Shown in pieces: positions 1 to 35,479 of a DNA stretch of 35,854 nucleotides. Numbering within the stretch: position 1 is the first letter of the stretch; every line of letters starts with the position of its first letter. The DNA lies in contig NW_014578033.1 in assembly GCF_000485595.1 (NCBI RefSeq), positions 8,735 to 44,588 of the forward strand, read 5' to 3'. A model generated the notes under the pieces. The model saw only the letters and a program-made list of their open reading frames with translations, was not told the origin of the DNA and made no database searches. The position numbers and the translations under genes are program-made. Source of the stretch: Priapulus caudatus. Lineage: Eukaryota; Priapulida; Priapulimorpha; Priapulimorphida; Priapulidae.

Positions 1-75
1 GGGAGGACCCCCAGACCCCACCTGTTTCTCACCCTCCTTGAAATCGTGAATCCGCCACTGCCCCCCCCCTAGGCA
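1..75. mobile_element. Possible hAT-like MITE end
   Basis: On the minus strand the sequence reads GGGGGCAGTGGCGGATTCACG after a G run. CAGTGGCGGAT with a nearby G run resembles the ends of non-autonomous hAT-type elements in invertebrate genomes. Only one end is visible and no target duplication can be tested, so this is a weak call. It lies in the intron after the 116-231 exon. Confidence 0.3.
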
Positions 76-115
76 TTTGCCCAGCCTACGGCCCTGCGAG
101 CAGAGAAAGGCTCAC

Positions 116-231
116 CATATCTACGTTTCTCTTCACCATATCGTCACGTAGCTTCTTCAGCGATGTGACTCCGCTAGTTGTCTTCAGCTCAGCTATGAGG
201 TCGTCGTTTCTCACTTGGTTCATAGTCGTAT
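116..231 (-). CDS. Unrecognised gene, second exon (gene continues off the left edge)
   Basis: 116 nt with acceptor GTGTCTTTCAG|ATACG and donor GATATG|GTGAGCC. Joined to the 573-675 exon the first codon is Asp, followed by TTMNQVRNDDLIAELKTT and SGVTSLKKLRDDMVKRNVDM, then phase 0. The peptide is amphipathic and helix-prone, with normal composition and no low complexity, which favours real coding sequence. No further exon is seen in 1-115. The family is unknown to me; it might be the start of a helical adaptor-like domain, but nothing proves it. Confidence 0.55.
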
Positions 232-572
232 CTGAAAGACACAAGAGGAAGACCGTCATAGTGCAGGCACTCTCTCATCTGATCAATACAAGGAGTCACT
301 TGAATCACACACACAAATATTAAACTGGCGCATTTCCTAATCACGAGTCATGTCACTGGCCATCGTTTGCCAAACGGATATCGTTGCACGGCAGTTGATC
401 AGCCGCTGACATGAATGATGTGGAGTCATTGACCGTCTCAATGGAACGCAGATCCACTCACAGTACTACCCCATAAGAGTTAGACCAGCTTATATTCCTA
501 CTCGATGCCACTGAGTAATAAAGTCAGCGATAAACATTTTTCGATGACATAAGCCACAGCTAGCATTCTCAC

Positions 573-675
573 CATCCGCGTTGTTGAAATGATTGATCAA
601 GTCGGCCATAGTGTAAAACTCCATGATGTAATTTTGCGTAGAGAACCGCTCCGCACTCGCCGGCCTACCGGCCAT
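573..675 (-). CDS. Unrecognised gene, first coding exon (partial gene)
   Basis: An ATG at 673-675 is preceded immediately by an in-frame TAG and opens 34 codons: MAGRPASAERFSTQNYIMEF, then YTMADLINHFNNAD. The exon ends at GCGGATG|GTGAGAA, a strong donor in phase 1. The next exon at 116-231 has the matching phase. The start context is weak; the internal ATG at MEFYTM has a better one and could be used. I do not recognise the protein. Read-through past the donor would add a CxxC-containing tail (CGLCHRKMF) and stop soon after, which is probably intron. Confidence 0.5.
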
Positions 676-1204
676 CTACTATGTATAGTGGTAGTCCCAG
701 GCAAGTAGCACTAATTGTAGTTAACTACGATATGCTGACAGATAGAGTAGGTTCGACTCGTTATGAGCTATGTTGAGACAGGTTGCACTCCATGCGCGAG
801 ATGTTGAGACAAGTCGGAGACTCGACTGATCTCAATCCTTCAGCAATCTATCGACGCTAATAATCGATTGATCTATTGATGCGTCTAACGAGGTCGGATG
901 CGGCAGCCGGTTTGTTGTGCGTAGCTATGACAACCGTGCGTCGGATGCGAGGAAATGTTCGCACTAGTGTAGTCGGCTATAAGTTGTCCGTGAACGATGA
1001 CATTGGATGATATGGCTCTCATAAACAGCTGGTACATGTAGGTGTGAGACTATCAGCGGTTGTTGCACGATGTGACGGGTGCTGCTATGAATCGCTCTCT
1101 TGTTACCACGCATTGTTCATCGCCGAAGAATAGACCTTTTCACAGCAAGTCTTCATCACTGCAGTACGTAGCCAGTGCGACTTCCTCAAGTATCGTAGCC
1201 TCTG

Positions 1205-1253
<49 letters not shown>

Positions 1254-2001
1254 TTCTCTCTCTCTCTCTCTCTTTGTCTCCCTCTCTCTCTCTCTTTCTA
1301 TCTCCCCTTCTCTCTTTCTCTCGCCTCCTCTCTTTCTCTCTGCCTCTCTCTCTCTCTGTCTTTCACTCTCTCATTCGTTCACTCAGCAAAGTCCATTAAT
1401 CTTAATTCACAGACTCCACGGAGCAACCACAGCGATTACAATGTTACTAGCTGTTACTAGCTGTGTTAGCTGTTCGTCTTTACTGTCCCGCGTTCTTCTT
1501 CGTGGTATTAACTCATCTCACAACGCTTCACGTTTGCGGCCGCATGTAGCTTTCACGTGGGAACCCCGGCAGCTCCACCGCACACACTCGTAGCAGCAGT
1601 TCACCGATCAAATCACGTGAAACGCCAGGTGACCGACTGCCTCCCTCACTCCACTCCCACCCCTATTCATTGATCGTTGGTGAGAGAGCGAGTACCGGTC
1701 ATACGTGATTGCTGGTGGCGGAGGTGATCGAGGGAGCGCAACACGGGCGCACCAACACATTACTCACTCGAGTTCTCATCTGACGTGACTGGTGCTGACA
1801 TCTGATGAATGCCTTCTCAATTGAAGTTCTTTCGCGTTGGGGAAAATAGATGATGGCGGTATGTATATAACGTACATACGTAGCGACATGCGCTCCGGGA
1901 CTCGATTACTCGATAACAGGTCGAATAATTCGCAACAACTTCGTTCTTTATATTGACCGGTTCGTTGGCTTCTGCTCGTAAATTATCTCCACTTCTAAAT
2001 A
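676..2001. other. Intergenic region, 5' side of the unrecognised gene
   Basis: No exon is supported. The stretch up to 1200 is mixed-composition DNA that may hold the promoter of the 573-675 exon. A CT tract occupies 1207-1375. The remainder to 2001 is unremarkable and becomes AT-rich toward the MITE at 2009. Confidence 0.5.
1207..1375 (+). repeat. (CT)n pyrimidine microsatellite
   Basis: About 40 bases of pure CT followed by interrupted CT/TTCT to 1375. The apparent Ser/Leu-rich reading frame through it is a product of the repeat. Confidence 0.95.
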
Positions 2002-2008
2002 TTTAAAT

Positions 2009-2370
2009 TGACTACGTCACGAATTTTCTATGGTGTATATTTGTAACATTTTTGTTGTCATTTTTTTACATTATAAGTAAGTACTAACGGGACTAAATGT
2101 ATCGTCAAATTCTTACCTGATAAGATTGTTTCTCAACTGTAGTTAAAAATCCAAAATTCCCGGACGATTTAATACTATGATCCTGGCATTAATTGCTTGC
2201 TACATATGGGCTATGTATGAGTCACGAGTGTATGTTTTACATCGAACGATATAGTAAAATAGGAAGTATAATGCAGCAATTTAACCATAAAATGTAAACG
2301 GAATCACATATATTTTGTGAAAAAGTGGAAATATTTTTCTTACTTTTACTATTTAGGGTGACGTAATCAC
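2009..2370. mobile_element. MITE, about 360 bp, copy 1
   Basis: Short terminal inverted repeats: left TGACTACGTCAC, right end complement TGATTACGTCAC (11 of 12). There is no coding capacity. The copy is flanked by a perfect direct repeat TTTAAATTG (2002-2010 and 2371-2379), a possible target duplication overlapping the left end. Related copies lie at 12767-13118 and 20664-21021, which are one locus seen twice in the duplicated segment. The superfamily is undecided; a 9-base duplication would suit Mutator-like elements. Confidence 0.65.
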
Positions 2371-2379
2371 TTTAAATTG

Positions 2380-5300
2380 CCCAGTAGTTCGTGACATGAT
2401 CAACGCAGGGAAGGATAACGAGGGCGGTGAACAATGTGCTACATATAGCCTACGGCACGTGGCTAATATAAGGTCAATGATCGAACGGCCGGTCGAGAGA
2501 TTCCTTTGAGTCTTCCACACGCGAAACACAAAGCGGTTAACATGCAGAATAAGAGTCCGTATCTTCCCTATAGATAACATCGTGCTGACTGACAGGCTAA
2601 GACTTCTGGTGATTATCACAATTACAGCAGACGTCATCAGAGAATACTAGCAACACACCCAGCGTGGAGTTTTAATATTCACTAATTCCCTCATATTCGC
2701 CCTTTTCCTCGCTCGCATTCTCGCCCACCCCTTTCTCTATATTTCCCGCCACGCCTCCCCTCTCACGTTCCCTCTTCTCTCCCTAAATTCCAGCCTCAAC
2801 CTCTCTCCCGGTCTCTCTTTATCCCGTTCTACTTTTTTTCGCTTTAATAGATACACTAAGTCGGTAAGTAAAGAATCTTGCTAGAATGGCATCTCTTCCT
2901 CTATCTCCCCAACCCGCTCGTGCTTCTTAATTCACATCCTTCGTGAGCAGAAGGCGCGTGCAGACGAACGAGTATGCCGTAATCACCAGCTAAAAACATC
3001 GCAAACATAGAACACGAGGTCATCGAAGTAATGTCTAGATCAGGTTAAAAACTGCAGCGGCTTTACTAAAGAGGGGGCGAGATACAACAGGTACCGCTGC
3101 CAGCGAGGTCAAGACAACAATCACCTGCTGGACACGAGAGAACGCGTGTCGGGTAGTCAGCAGAGCATGCAGCTACGACACGCATAGGTGGCGGTGCGGT
3201 CACTGCATGTCCGGTCGCCTGGCGGCGGGAAGATTCGGGGGCAGTGAACCTAAAGCAACTACTCATCCGGCCCACGCAAGGACTAAGTAAATCACTAGCC
3301 TAGCTTCCAATCTTACTAATACTACTACTCTACAGTAATAGATTCCATTGATCCCATTAGATTCATTGAGGTAGACTGAGGCAGTGTGAAAGTACTATAA
3401 GTGGGCGAACTGAAACCACGATCTCGCGTACTCTGAGCACTCACGCCAGGCATGAGTAGAGAGGGGGCGCTTTCTTAGTTATGTTCTTAGTTATTTCTTA
3501 GTTGAAGATACAATGACGCGTATAGCAGAAGGACCCGGTAGTGACGTCCATCCTGCACACACACACACACAGGACAGGCGTGACTGCGTGATGAACAGAG
3601 CTCCCAGTGTCTTCCCCGACTCCTCGCTTTCTCTCTAAGCGGAGCTGCCGTAGCCTCTGCAGCTAAACCACGCGGGAAGTTAGCTGCTACACAACCAGCT
3701 CCCCACGACAAACAGACCAGTCTTTCTCGCACACGGAGCAATCAGTGGGAGTAAGAGACTCGCGTGGCGAGGGAGCGTGTGTAGCGCTAGGAGCAATGAC
3801 TCTCAACTAAGAGGGGGATTTCTGTGTTTTGCGGGTGGGGGTCTTTGCCCTATTGTTGCTCCTACCCCTATGCCATTCAAACTGTGAGTGCGAGTATCCC
3901 CTTAGTATGCTTCTGTGGTGGATAATTCTTTTATGCATAGTATAGGTTAGTTAGACCTACGCATAAACGCTTGCCTGATGTTAGAGATTTTCTATGACAT
4001 CTCTCTCATTGCCTTCCTATCTCCCGTCTCCTTTCCTCTCCCTCCCTTTCCCTCTTGTCTTTCTCTCACTCTCTCTTTCTTTTTCTCTCTTTCCGTCTAT
4101 CTCTTCTCTATCTCTCTCGTTTTTCCTTTATCTATTTTACGAGCTTTTGTTCTAGTTCGCTCACATACATCCAAATACATGGTAGTATATTCGAATAGGA
4201 TTATTGAAACGCAAGTGGAATGCAAGCAACCTTCAAGCACCTGACATTGGCCTTGTTAACGCCCTAGACCAGTGTCTCCAATCCTACAGAAGGAAGTGAA
4301 TTTAATCTATCGTTGGCTAAACAAGGGCGTCCACGGATTATCACCGGCACCTGCCATCACTAAAGTCGGTAATGGACCAGTAAAGCACAAGTAAAGTAAA
4401 ACGCGAGCATAGGCAGCAGGTTTTTCTTGCTGTCTGTGTTTTATTTGCATCAGCTTGATTGCGACTGTAAACTCCTGAGAACAGGGTAGTTTAACGTCAC
4501 TTATGCCGCATATAAATGCACATGCCTGTGCCACTAATTGTCATGATTAACAAAATACGGCATTTACATATAGTTGAGCAGGTTTCCTCCCGCATAAGGC
4601 CAATCTCTCTGCACACAGAGGTCAGTCGTAATTGGGCCGTAATTCATCGTGTGACAAATGTTCCATTGTTTCAGGCGGCCGCCATTTATTTGTTTGTTCC
4701 TCCTTAGGTGTCGCCCGTCCTCAATTAATCAATTATCGACTGGGTGTTAAAAAAATAGCCAATTTTCGGAAATCCTTTGGTAAAACAAAAACAGGAATAT
4801 TGCAGCCACATCTCAAGACAGCGTCACACCAATGGATGCCGCATAATTTTGAGTGGATCATAATAAAAACCGATGAACAGTGCCAAATGATAATTTATAT
4901 GTAATTTAAATTGTGTGTAAAATGATTAAGTGTAATGATAAAGTAAGCACCACGCCTGCTTCCTGAAAATCTTTTAAACACTTCCCCCATAGTTGGCAGG
5001 GTATACTGCGTCCTCCAGCTATGCATTTCGACTTTAACCCACTAACTATGGCTTAGGATATTTCGCAACAGAAGGTGGTTACTGTAACTCTAACAGTAAT
5101 CTGACAGTAGAGTGGATTGTCCGCGTCGTGATGTTTGTCTAACATTTAGGCGTAATTATATTTAGTATTTTAAAGGCCGCGTTATTATTCAGATATCGCG
5201 TAAAATAGATAACTCTCCTTTCCACAACGAAGTACGTCACAAAACGTGACAAGCAAGTCCTCGTGCACGCCGCCATGGACATTCATACACACACTAAACA

Positions 5301-5875
5301 TGCGCCTAGTAGGGCCTGTAGATTTTTTCTGTTGATCTTTTTTGACTCCATTCGTTGTGCAAATTTAGATTGCTTAAGAAGAACACGTTGTTAAGCTCAC
5401 CAGATAACAGAACGTGGCCGATTACTACATGACACAGAAAATCATCAACGCATCTCTTAGACGACAATTTTCTAGTAAACACTGGTAGCGTCCACCACCA
5501 GGTCACCACCACCAGGTAAACACCAGTCACGTACAAGGTAAATGGCACAACACGTGCACAACTATACATTGCGACACGAGCAAACTGACTCATAGCAACT
5601 GCCTCGCGTATAGGCATGTTATCAGTACATTACCAATCAACAATTAATTAACAATTTAGCAATTAATTAACCATTGCCAATGAATTTTATGTTTTATAGA
5701 GTTATTGTTATTAGTATATATATATATATATATCAAGAGCTAATAATACCTCTAGCTAATAAATCATTAGCTAATAATAGGTATAATTATTAGCTATTAC
5801 ATAACATACACGGCTATGCGCGCGGCAGTGCTAGCTACTAGAGTCAACATGCTAGCTATAACAGAGGCAAGAGAC
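2380..5875. other. Intergenic region downstream of the espin-like gene
   Basis: No convincing exon was found. Short open frames here lack splice sites or protein-like composition. It contains CT-rich stretches at 2690-2860 and 4010-4135, a short CA run at 3557-3572, TA repeats at 5716-5733, and an inverted repeat of TAATAATACCT at 5741-5805. The 3' untranslated region of the espin-like gene should lie just below 5876, but I see no nearby canonical AATAAA on the minus strand; TTTATT at 4684-4690 is the first clear one. Confidence 0.5.
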
Positions 5876-30186
<24,311 letters not shown>

Positions 30187-30300
30187 CGTCTGCCGACCGA
30201 CCACCGATCACGTGACTGTGAGCGGTCGAGTCAAGCTCGAACCATGAACCATGAGAACGCCTGAACGTGGTCACGTGGGCACGTGAACGTGGTGGTCAGC
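30187..30300 (-). promoter_or_regulatory. Upstream region of the espin-like gene with three CACGTG boxes
   Basis: CACGTG occurs at 30209-30214, 30272-30277 and 30280-30285, all within 100 bases of the start codon. CACGTG is the palindromic E-box bound by bHLH and bHLH-Zip factors. No TATA box is obvious. Whether this is promoter or 5' untranslated region cannot be decided without transcript data. Confidence 0.4.
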
Positions 30301-30724
30301 AGCGAAGTACGTGTCCGAACACCACTAAATGCGCCGCGGAATTTCTCCGTTCGTACGCACCGTGGCGTTTGCGTGTTCGCGTGCGGTTTAGCCCAAGCGG
30401 CAGTACGCGTGGAGGACACCGCAGCGGTAGTGACGGTAGTGAAAGGCAGTAGTGATGCTTGCTCCGTGTAATCCGCGATCACTCGGCTGTGAGAGCAGAG
30501 TACGCCACGTCGCAGTCGACGTACGTGAGCCACAGACACACTCGCCAACAATGACGCCGACAACGACGTCGGGCCGCGAGCGCGTGCCGCAAACAGGTTC
30601 AGCAAATACGGTAAAAAACGCTCACCCCGAAAAACGCACGATCGACCGCGAAAACGCACGAGTCGACCGAAAAAGCTCGACAGAGTCACCGCGGATTAGT
30701 GGCTGTATTTGCTCTCCTCGTCCT

Positions 30725-30838
30725 CGTAGCAGTGGAAGTAGTAGTAGCAACAGTAGCCGCAACAGCAGTAGCAGCAGCAGCAGCCGCAGCAGTAGCAGCA
30801 GCCGTAGTAGTAGCAGCAGCAGCAGCAGTCGCAGACGC
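30725..30838 (+). repeat. AGC/AGT triplet tract
   Basis: Interrupted GTAGCAGCAGC-type triplets, about 110 bases, about 540 bases upstream of the start codon. Ser-rich or Leu-rich frames through it are artefacts. Confidence 0.85.
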
Positions 30839-30899
30839 GTCAACACAATTTATGCGGTGGTTCGTAGGAAAAAAAGCTTGGTGATGGGTTCGTGCCACG

Positions 30900-32092
30900 C
30901 ACAATTAACAATTAGCACCATTAATAATTGTGTAACATTGACATTAACATTGGTAAACCACGCGGTAGAGTAAAGCTATTACATGCTATCACTTGTAGCC
31001 GGTGCGCTGTAGGATCCACCCAAAGAACGCCCCGAATGTCAATGTCTGTCTCTCAGTTCTCTCTCTCTCTTTCCTTCTCTGTTTCTCTTTCCTTTTCTCT
31101 TTCTCTTTCTCTTTCTCTCTCTCTCTCTCACCCTCTTTCTTTCGCTCTCTCTCTCTTTCTCTTTCTCGTTCTCTTTCTCTATCTCTCTGTCTCTTCGTAT
31201 CCCCTTTTGTATCTTCTCTCTGTATTGTCTGGTAATCCTATCTCTCTCGCTCTCTCCTCTCGCTGAGACCTTCACCGCAGTATCTGCACAGGAGTGTGAG
31301 CATGCCTAGCAGCAGATGCAACTATCAGGTGCGTACTCACGCACTCGCTGGTACTGCTAGCTCAAGTAGATACGAGAAGGCAGACGAATTACCAGCCAGG
31401 GCTGAGCAGCGAGTACAGCTATTTGCTAGCAGTCGCAGTTACACGTCCGTATACCCAGCGACGAACCTCACTCGCACCACGCAAACTTCCGTCTTCGAAA
31501 TGACACGCTTTCGGCAGTGCCTGCGATCACAGCCACACATCAAACACACACGCATATGACGCTCCAGTTACTGCGGATTGCTAGCGGGCATGTCACTAAA
31601 CACCAGTTAAGGAACGCACCGCTAGCTCGGCTCTCCTAGCGGGTTGCCCACCTCTGCTGACGAATGGTAGGCCTTATAGAAATTGACTTTTATACGGTGG
31701 CTTTATTCGGCGGCCAGGCATTTCCGTCAGGCGGCAAAGTACGTGTCCCTCCGGCAAGGCGCAAACTACGCGTCCCACCGTCGGACCGCGGAATACAAGT
31801 GCTGCTGGCGTTCAGCGCTTGCTGGTAATCGATGATATAGTTCTAGATTAAGAGACAAGCCTATCTGTCATGTGTGCCTCGGCTACCTGATATGCCTCCA
31901 GTGATCTCTTAGCTGTAGCTCCTCTCATTACTTTGTCACCTGTACGTAGGCTTTCTCAGTAACTTCAATACCTCGTCACCTACACGTGGATTTAACTGAT
32001 TCTCCTCCTTTTATGTATAGAGTTCTTGATTTATTCTTCCTTCCCTGTAACGTCTACCACCTTGTCATCGATATGTGGCTTCCTCTAGGTCT

Positions 32093-32132
<40 letters not shown>

Positions 32133-32930
32133 ATGTCTCTTTCACTCTCTCTGCATGTGTTCCCTAACGCGTCCGCAGCGTGTAGAGAGCGCACTGTGAC
32201 ACTGCTGCTACAAAGACCGCATCAACACTGCTGAATCTCACTGCGTGCTGGCGTCTGTTATTCCAGCGCGTCAGGTATCTTGAACCAGGAACAGTCCGTC
32301 ACTCGCAGCCGCCGGCCGCAACAACGACGACTACTCCGTGCACAGGCTGCGAATTGTGCGCGAGACGCGACGCAAACACACCCAGCCACTGTTGTGAGCA
32401 CCGCTATACCCCTCTCAGGTCCACCCCAACAATGCGTCCTAATGTCCGTCCGTGCACCGTGCAGGCCAATTGGCCGAGGCATTCAAGCATTGGCAATTTC
32501 GCACGCACACAAACCCCGCGATTCATTCATGCGGACGACGACAGGGGGAGAGGATGTTGGGCGGCCACGGCGGGGAGGGGGGAGGGGGAGACAAACTGGA
32601 TCTGCGGGGCCGGGGAATCATTGGCGGAGGGAGCAGGGCGGGAGGGTCAACAGCAGGATTACTCCCCCCTGATCACTCACGGTAGACGGATTAATCTCAC
32701 TCGTGGTAGCAGGCAGGGGACTACACACGCCGTGTGTAGTGAGTCCTATTATCTACTTATACTTATACTTATTACACATGCCCCCGCTGATACTGATAAT
32801 CAGCCCCCTCCTAACTACAACACCATCGAACACACAGCAAGTAGCGACCGGTGAGGTAGGGGTGGGGAAACTGAGCAAGATAATGACAGGAAGGAGTGAA
32901 TAATAATCGATAATCTATAATTGATCACAT
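30900..32930. other. Intergenic region right of the espin-like gene
   Basis: CT tracts at 31055-31260 and 32097-32155. The rest is mixed sequence. The longest plus-strand frames (31296-31559 and 32280-32854) have no protein-like pattern or splice support, so I call no gene. Confidence 0.4.
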
Positions 32931-32944
32931 ATTATTGTTTCACT

Positions 32945-33470
32945 CCTGATAATGGTAAGGGTAAGGGAACGAGGTATGGACGAGGTATATTGCGCGAGGT
33001 AGGGATATGTTGGGTGTATTTCGCGTGAGATAGGAGCGGGGTAGGATATATTGAGTGAGGTAGGGGTAGGATATATTGAGTGAGGTAGGGGTAGGATATA
33101 TTGAGTGAGGTAGGGGTAGGATATATTGAGTGAGGTAGGGGTACGGCAGAGCATACTCTGCTAGGTAAACTATATGCTGTTGTATTTTGCGCGAGGTTGG
33201 GATATGTCGGAGGTAATATTATACACAAGGTAGGGGTATGATATTTTGCGCAAGGTATCGGGTGCGTTGGGAGCATTTTACACAAGGTTGGAGTGTTGTA
33301 TTTGGCGTGAAGTAGGTTTAGTTGTAGTTGCGTGTATTCCGTCTGCGAAACTGGTAATGTATAATGTGTGAGGTGGAGATATGCTAGGGGTATTTTTGTG
33401 CGAGGTAGGGGCGGAGTATTTTATACAAAGCATGGGTGGGGTGTAATGCGGCAGGTAGGCTAGTGTACCG
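32945..33470 (+). repeat. Minisatellite, 25-bp unit with degenerate flanks
   Basis: Three exact 25-base units at 33057-33081, 33082-33106 and 33107-33131, each starting GAGGTAGGGGTAGGATA, plus a partial fourth. On both sides are degenerate units built on GAGGTAGGG with TATTTTGCGC or ATATTGAGT linkers. Confidence 0.9.
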
Positions 33471-35200
33471 GCGCCGAGGCCACCCTGCGAACAATGGTCA
33501 GAGTTTAGAATTCGCGAGGCCAACCACTATGGGGCCAACGATCGTGAAATTGCCAATCATTAACATGCAATCACGTCGAAGATGCGGATTTTCTCGTTTC
33601 GATGCCCCCCTCCTCCTACTCCTACTTCTTATTCGCCCCCTCCACTTTCGCCGACCACAAGGAATTCAATTTATCGCGAATTCACGCATGTCACTGAACG
33701 AAACGTTTGCTGGGTAAAATCTCTCGCGTTTACAGGGACTGTTCGTGGCTGCGACTGAGAGCGGTCACTTCCACGTGTAGTGCGCAGATCAAAACAGCGT
33801 TAAAGTAATGATTTCAAAAAATCTTCATTCTCGTATTTTTCCGACCACTACAATACTTACTGGTATTGTTTTAGTAACAGTAAAAAAAGTGTCTAAAGTA
33901 AAGCTGACATGTCTTAGAACACCCGTACATCGTTATTTTCACAAAATGTACAACGATTGAAATATGTTTGTTTATATCGTGTTGACGCGGTTACATGGTG
34001 ATGCCACTTGTTTCTCGTGTAACCCTGTCAACATACTTTGCTATGGTAACTTGAATTAAGCAGTAGAGATGTAGTACCCATCTAGAACCACTACGTCACT
34101 CTATAAGATGCACTTTTTTCTGGTGGTTGCCGATTTTAAGGCAATTGTCGCTGTACGAAAGAATGTGGCAGCATTATTTGCTAGTATTTTGTATACCATA
34201 ACAGCATAAACTCATGGTAATTTGTTATGCCGGAGTAATCAGTACCATGTTCGCTATTAGGTGAGACTATATTTCACTGTATTTTTCACGACTGGGCGGT
34301 TATTTATGAATAATGAAGTAATTTTTCCGATAATTCCGATAACGGTGCGTGTGTGTGGGGGGGGGCGTCACAGCCGAGAATGCCCCACCCAAGCTTAAGG
34401 TGGCGATTACATTCGAACTCTTGCTGTCATTTCGGCGCTGCACTCGGATGTGAACAAACGCAGAACAGGGCCGTAGCCGCTGTGAGGGATGTGACGTGCA
34501 CGGCCCGCACATCCCTGGATTGTAGAGAAAAATACAAATTAAGGCTAATAAACGTAGATAACACTAAAATAAGTGTACACTGTCATGCATTCATTCGTAA
34601 AACCATCGTTTCACACGCACCCCCGCCTCACCACGCACGTTGACTGGGAGCTAGCGCTGCGACCCTCCCTCGTCATTACTCAACCGTGTCAAAAAATTCA
34701 ATCGCAACACTCCTAGGAATTTTCTCATGGGGCTATACAGGAATGTCACCTACGTTGCCTAAGCTAACGGCGCGCGGAGAAGATTTGCCGCTTGCTCTTA
34801 AAATAATCGTTAACCTTTCACTTCGACGTCTCAAAATAACAGTATACGCCTCGGGTATAGAAGAAGGGCAGTCGATACTTGTTCTACCCCGCTAGACTAA
34901 TGCGACGACCGCACACAACATTGTGCGCAGTTGATACGCGACTTTCGCTCGTGATTAAAGTTATATTAGTAGTTTTTCGTGTATTTGAAACCGCTCAAAG
35001 TTCCCCGAGTACACCTCGAGTCATCAATTCACGTCTGCGCAATTAGGGGAGAAGGGCGTCAAATACATTTTAATCGTAACATAAGTCACGGTCGTAGCTT
35101 TATGATGCTTCTGACGACGGCGCTCTATGATAAGTGGTAAACGACTAAGTATTATACAGAGAGCAGCGGCAGCGACCTCCTTGGTAGAAGTGATGAATTC
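33471..35200. other. AT-rich intergenic region
   Basis: No exon is supported. It holds an inverted repeat at 33980-34033 and a G run at 34358-34365. Short open frames on both strands look random. Confidence 0.4.
33980..34033. repeat. Inverted repeat TGTTGACGCGGTTACA
   Basis: The left arm TGTTGACGCGGTTACA pairs with the right arm TGTAACCCTGTCAACA (14 of 16) across about 22 bases. It could be the remnant of a small transposon or a hairpin. Confidence 0.5.
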
Positions 35201-35228
35201 ACAGAAAGCATATATATATATATATATA

Positions 35229-35340
35229 ATCAGGGGTTAATAATGACAAATGTCAACTAAATGTCAATGTCAAATGTCAAATGTCAAATGTCAAATGACC
35301 AATGACAAACGTCACATTTGTCATCATTAACCCCTGATAT
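35229..35340. mobile_element. Palindromic element with AAATGTC core repeats
   Basis: The left arm ATCAGGGGTTAATAATGAC is mirrored by the right arm GTCATCATTAACCCCTGAT. Between them AAATGTC is repeated about five times, with a mirrored end ACATTTGTCAT. TA-rich sequence flanks both sides. It resembles a tiny MITE whose inner part expanded as a satellite. Confidence 0.6.
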
Positions 35341-35479
35341 AATGTATGTATATATAGGATATCTATGGATGGATCCCTGTAGCAATTGGCAGCAGACGTT
35401 TGACTCGTAGACGCTGGTGAGATAAGTAAGGCGAATGTATAAAGATTGATCACTAATTTGTACGCAAATCTTGTTATAT

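Noticed and set aside
490-572. CxxC tail (CGLCHRKMF) that would suggest a zinc finger
   Set aside because: A strong GTGAGAA donor comes before it and the next exon matches that phase, so the tail is probably intron; one CxxC and one or two His are not enough for a finger call.
30231-30689. 152-codon minus-strand open frame just upstream of the first espin-like exon
   Set aside because: No known motif; it is separated from the main frame by a stop and lies in the probable promoter or 5' leader.
34300-34895. Short open frames of 60-100 codons on both strands
   Set aside because: No splice sites in phase, no motif, composition as expected for random AT-rich DNA.
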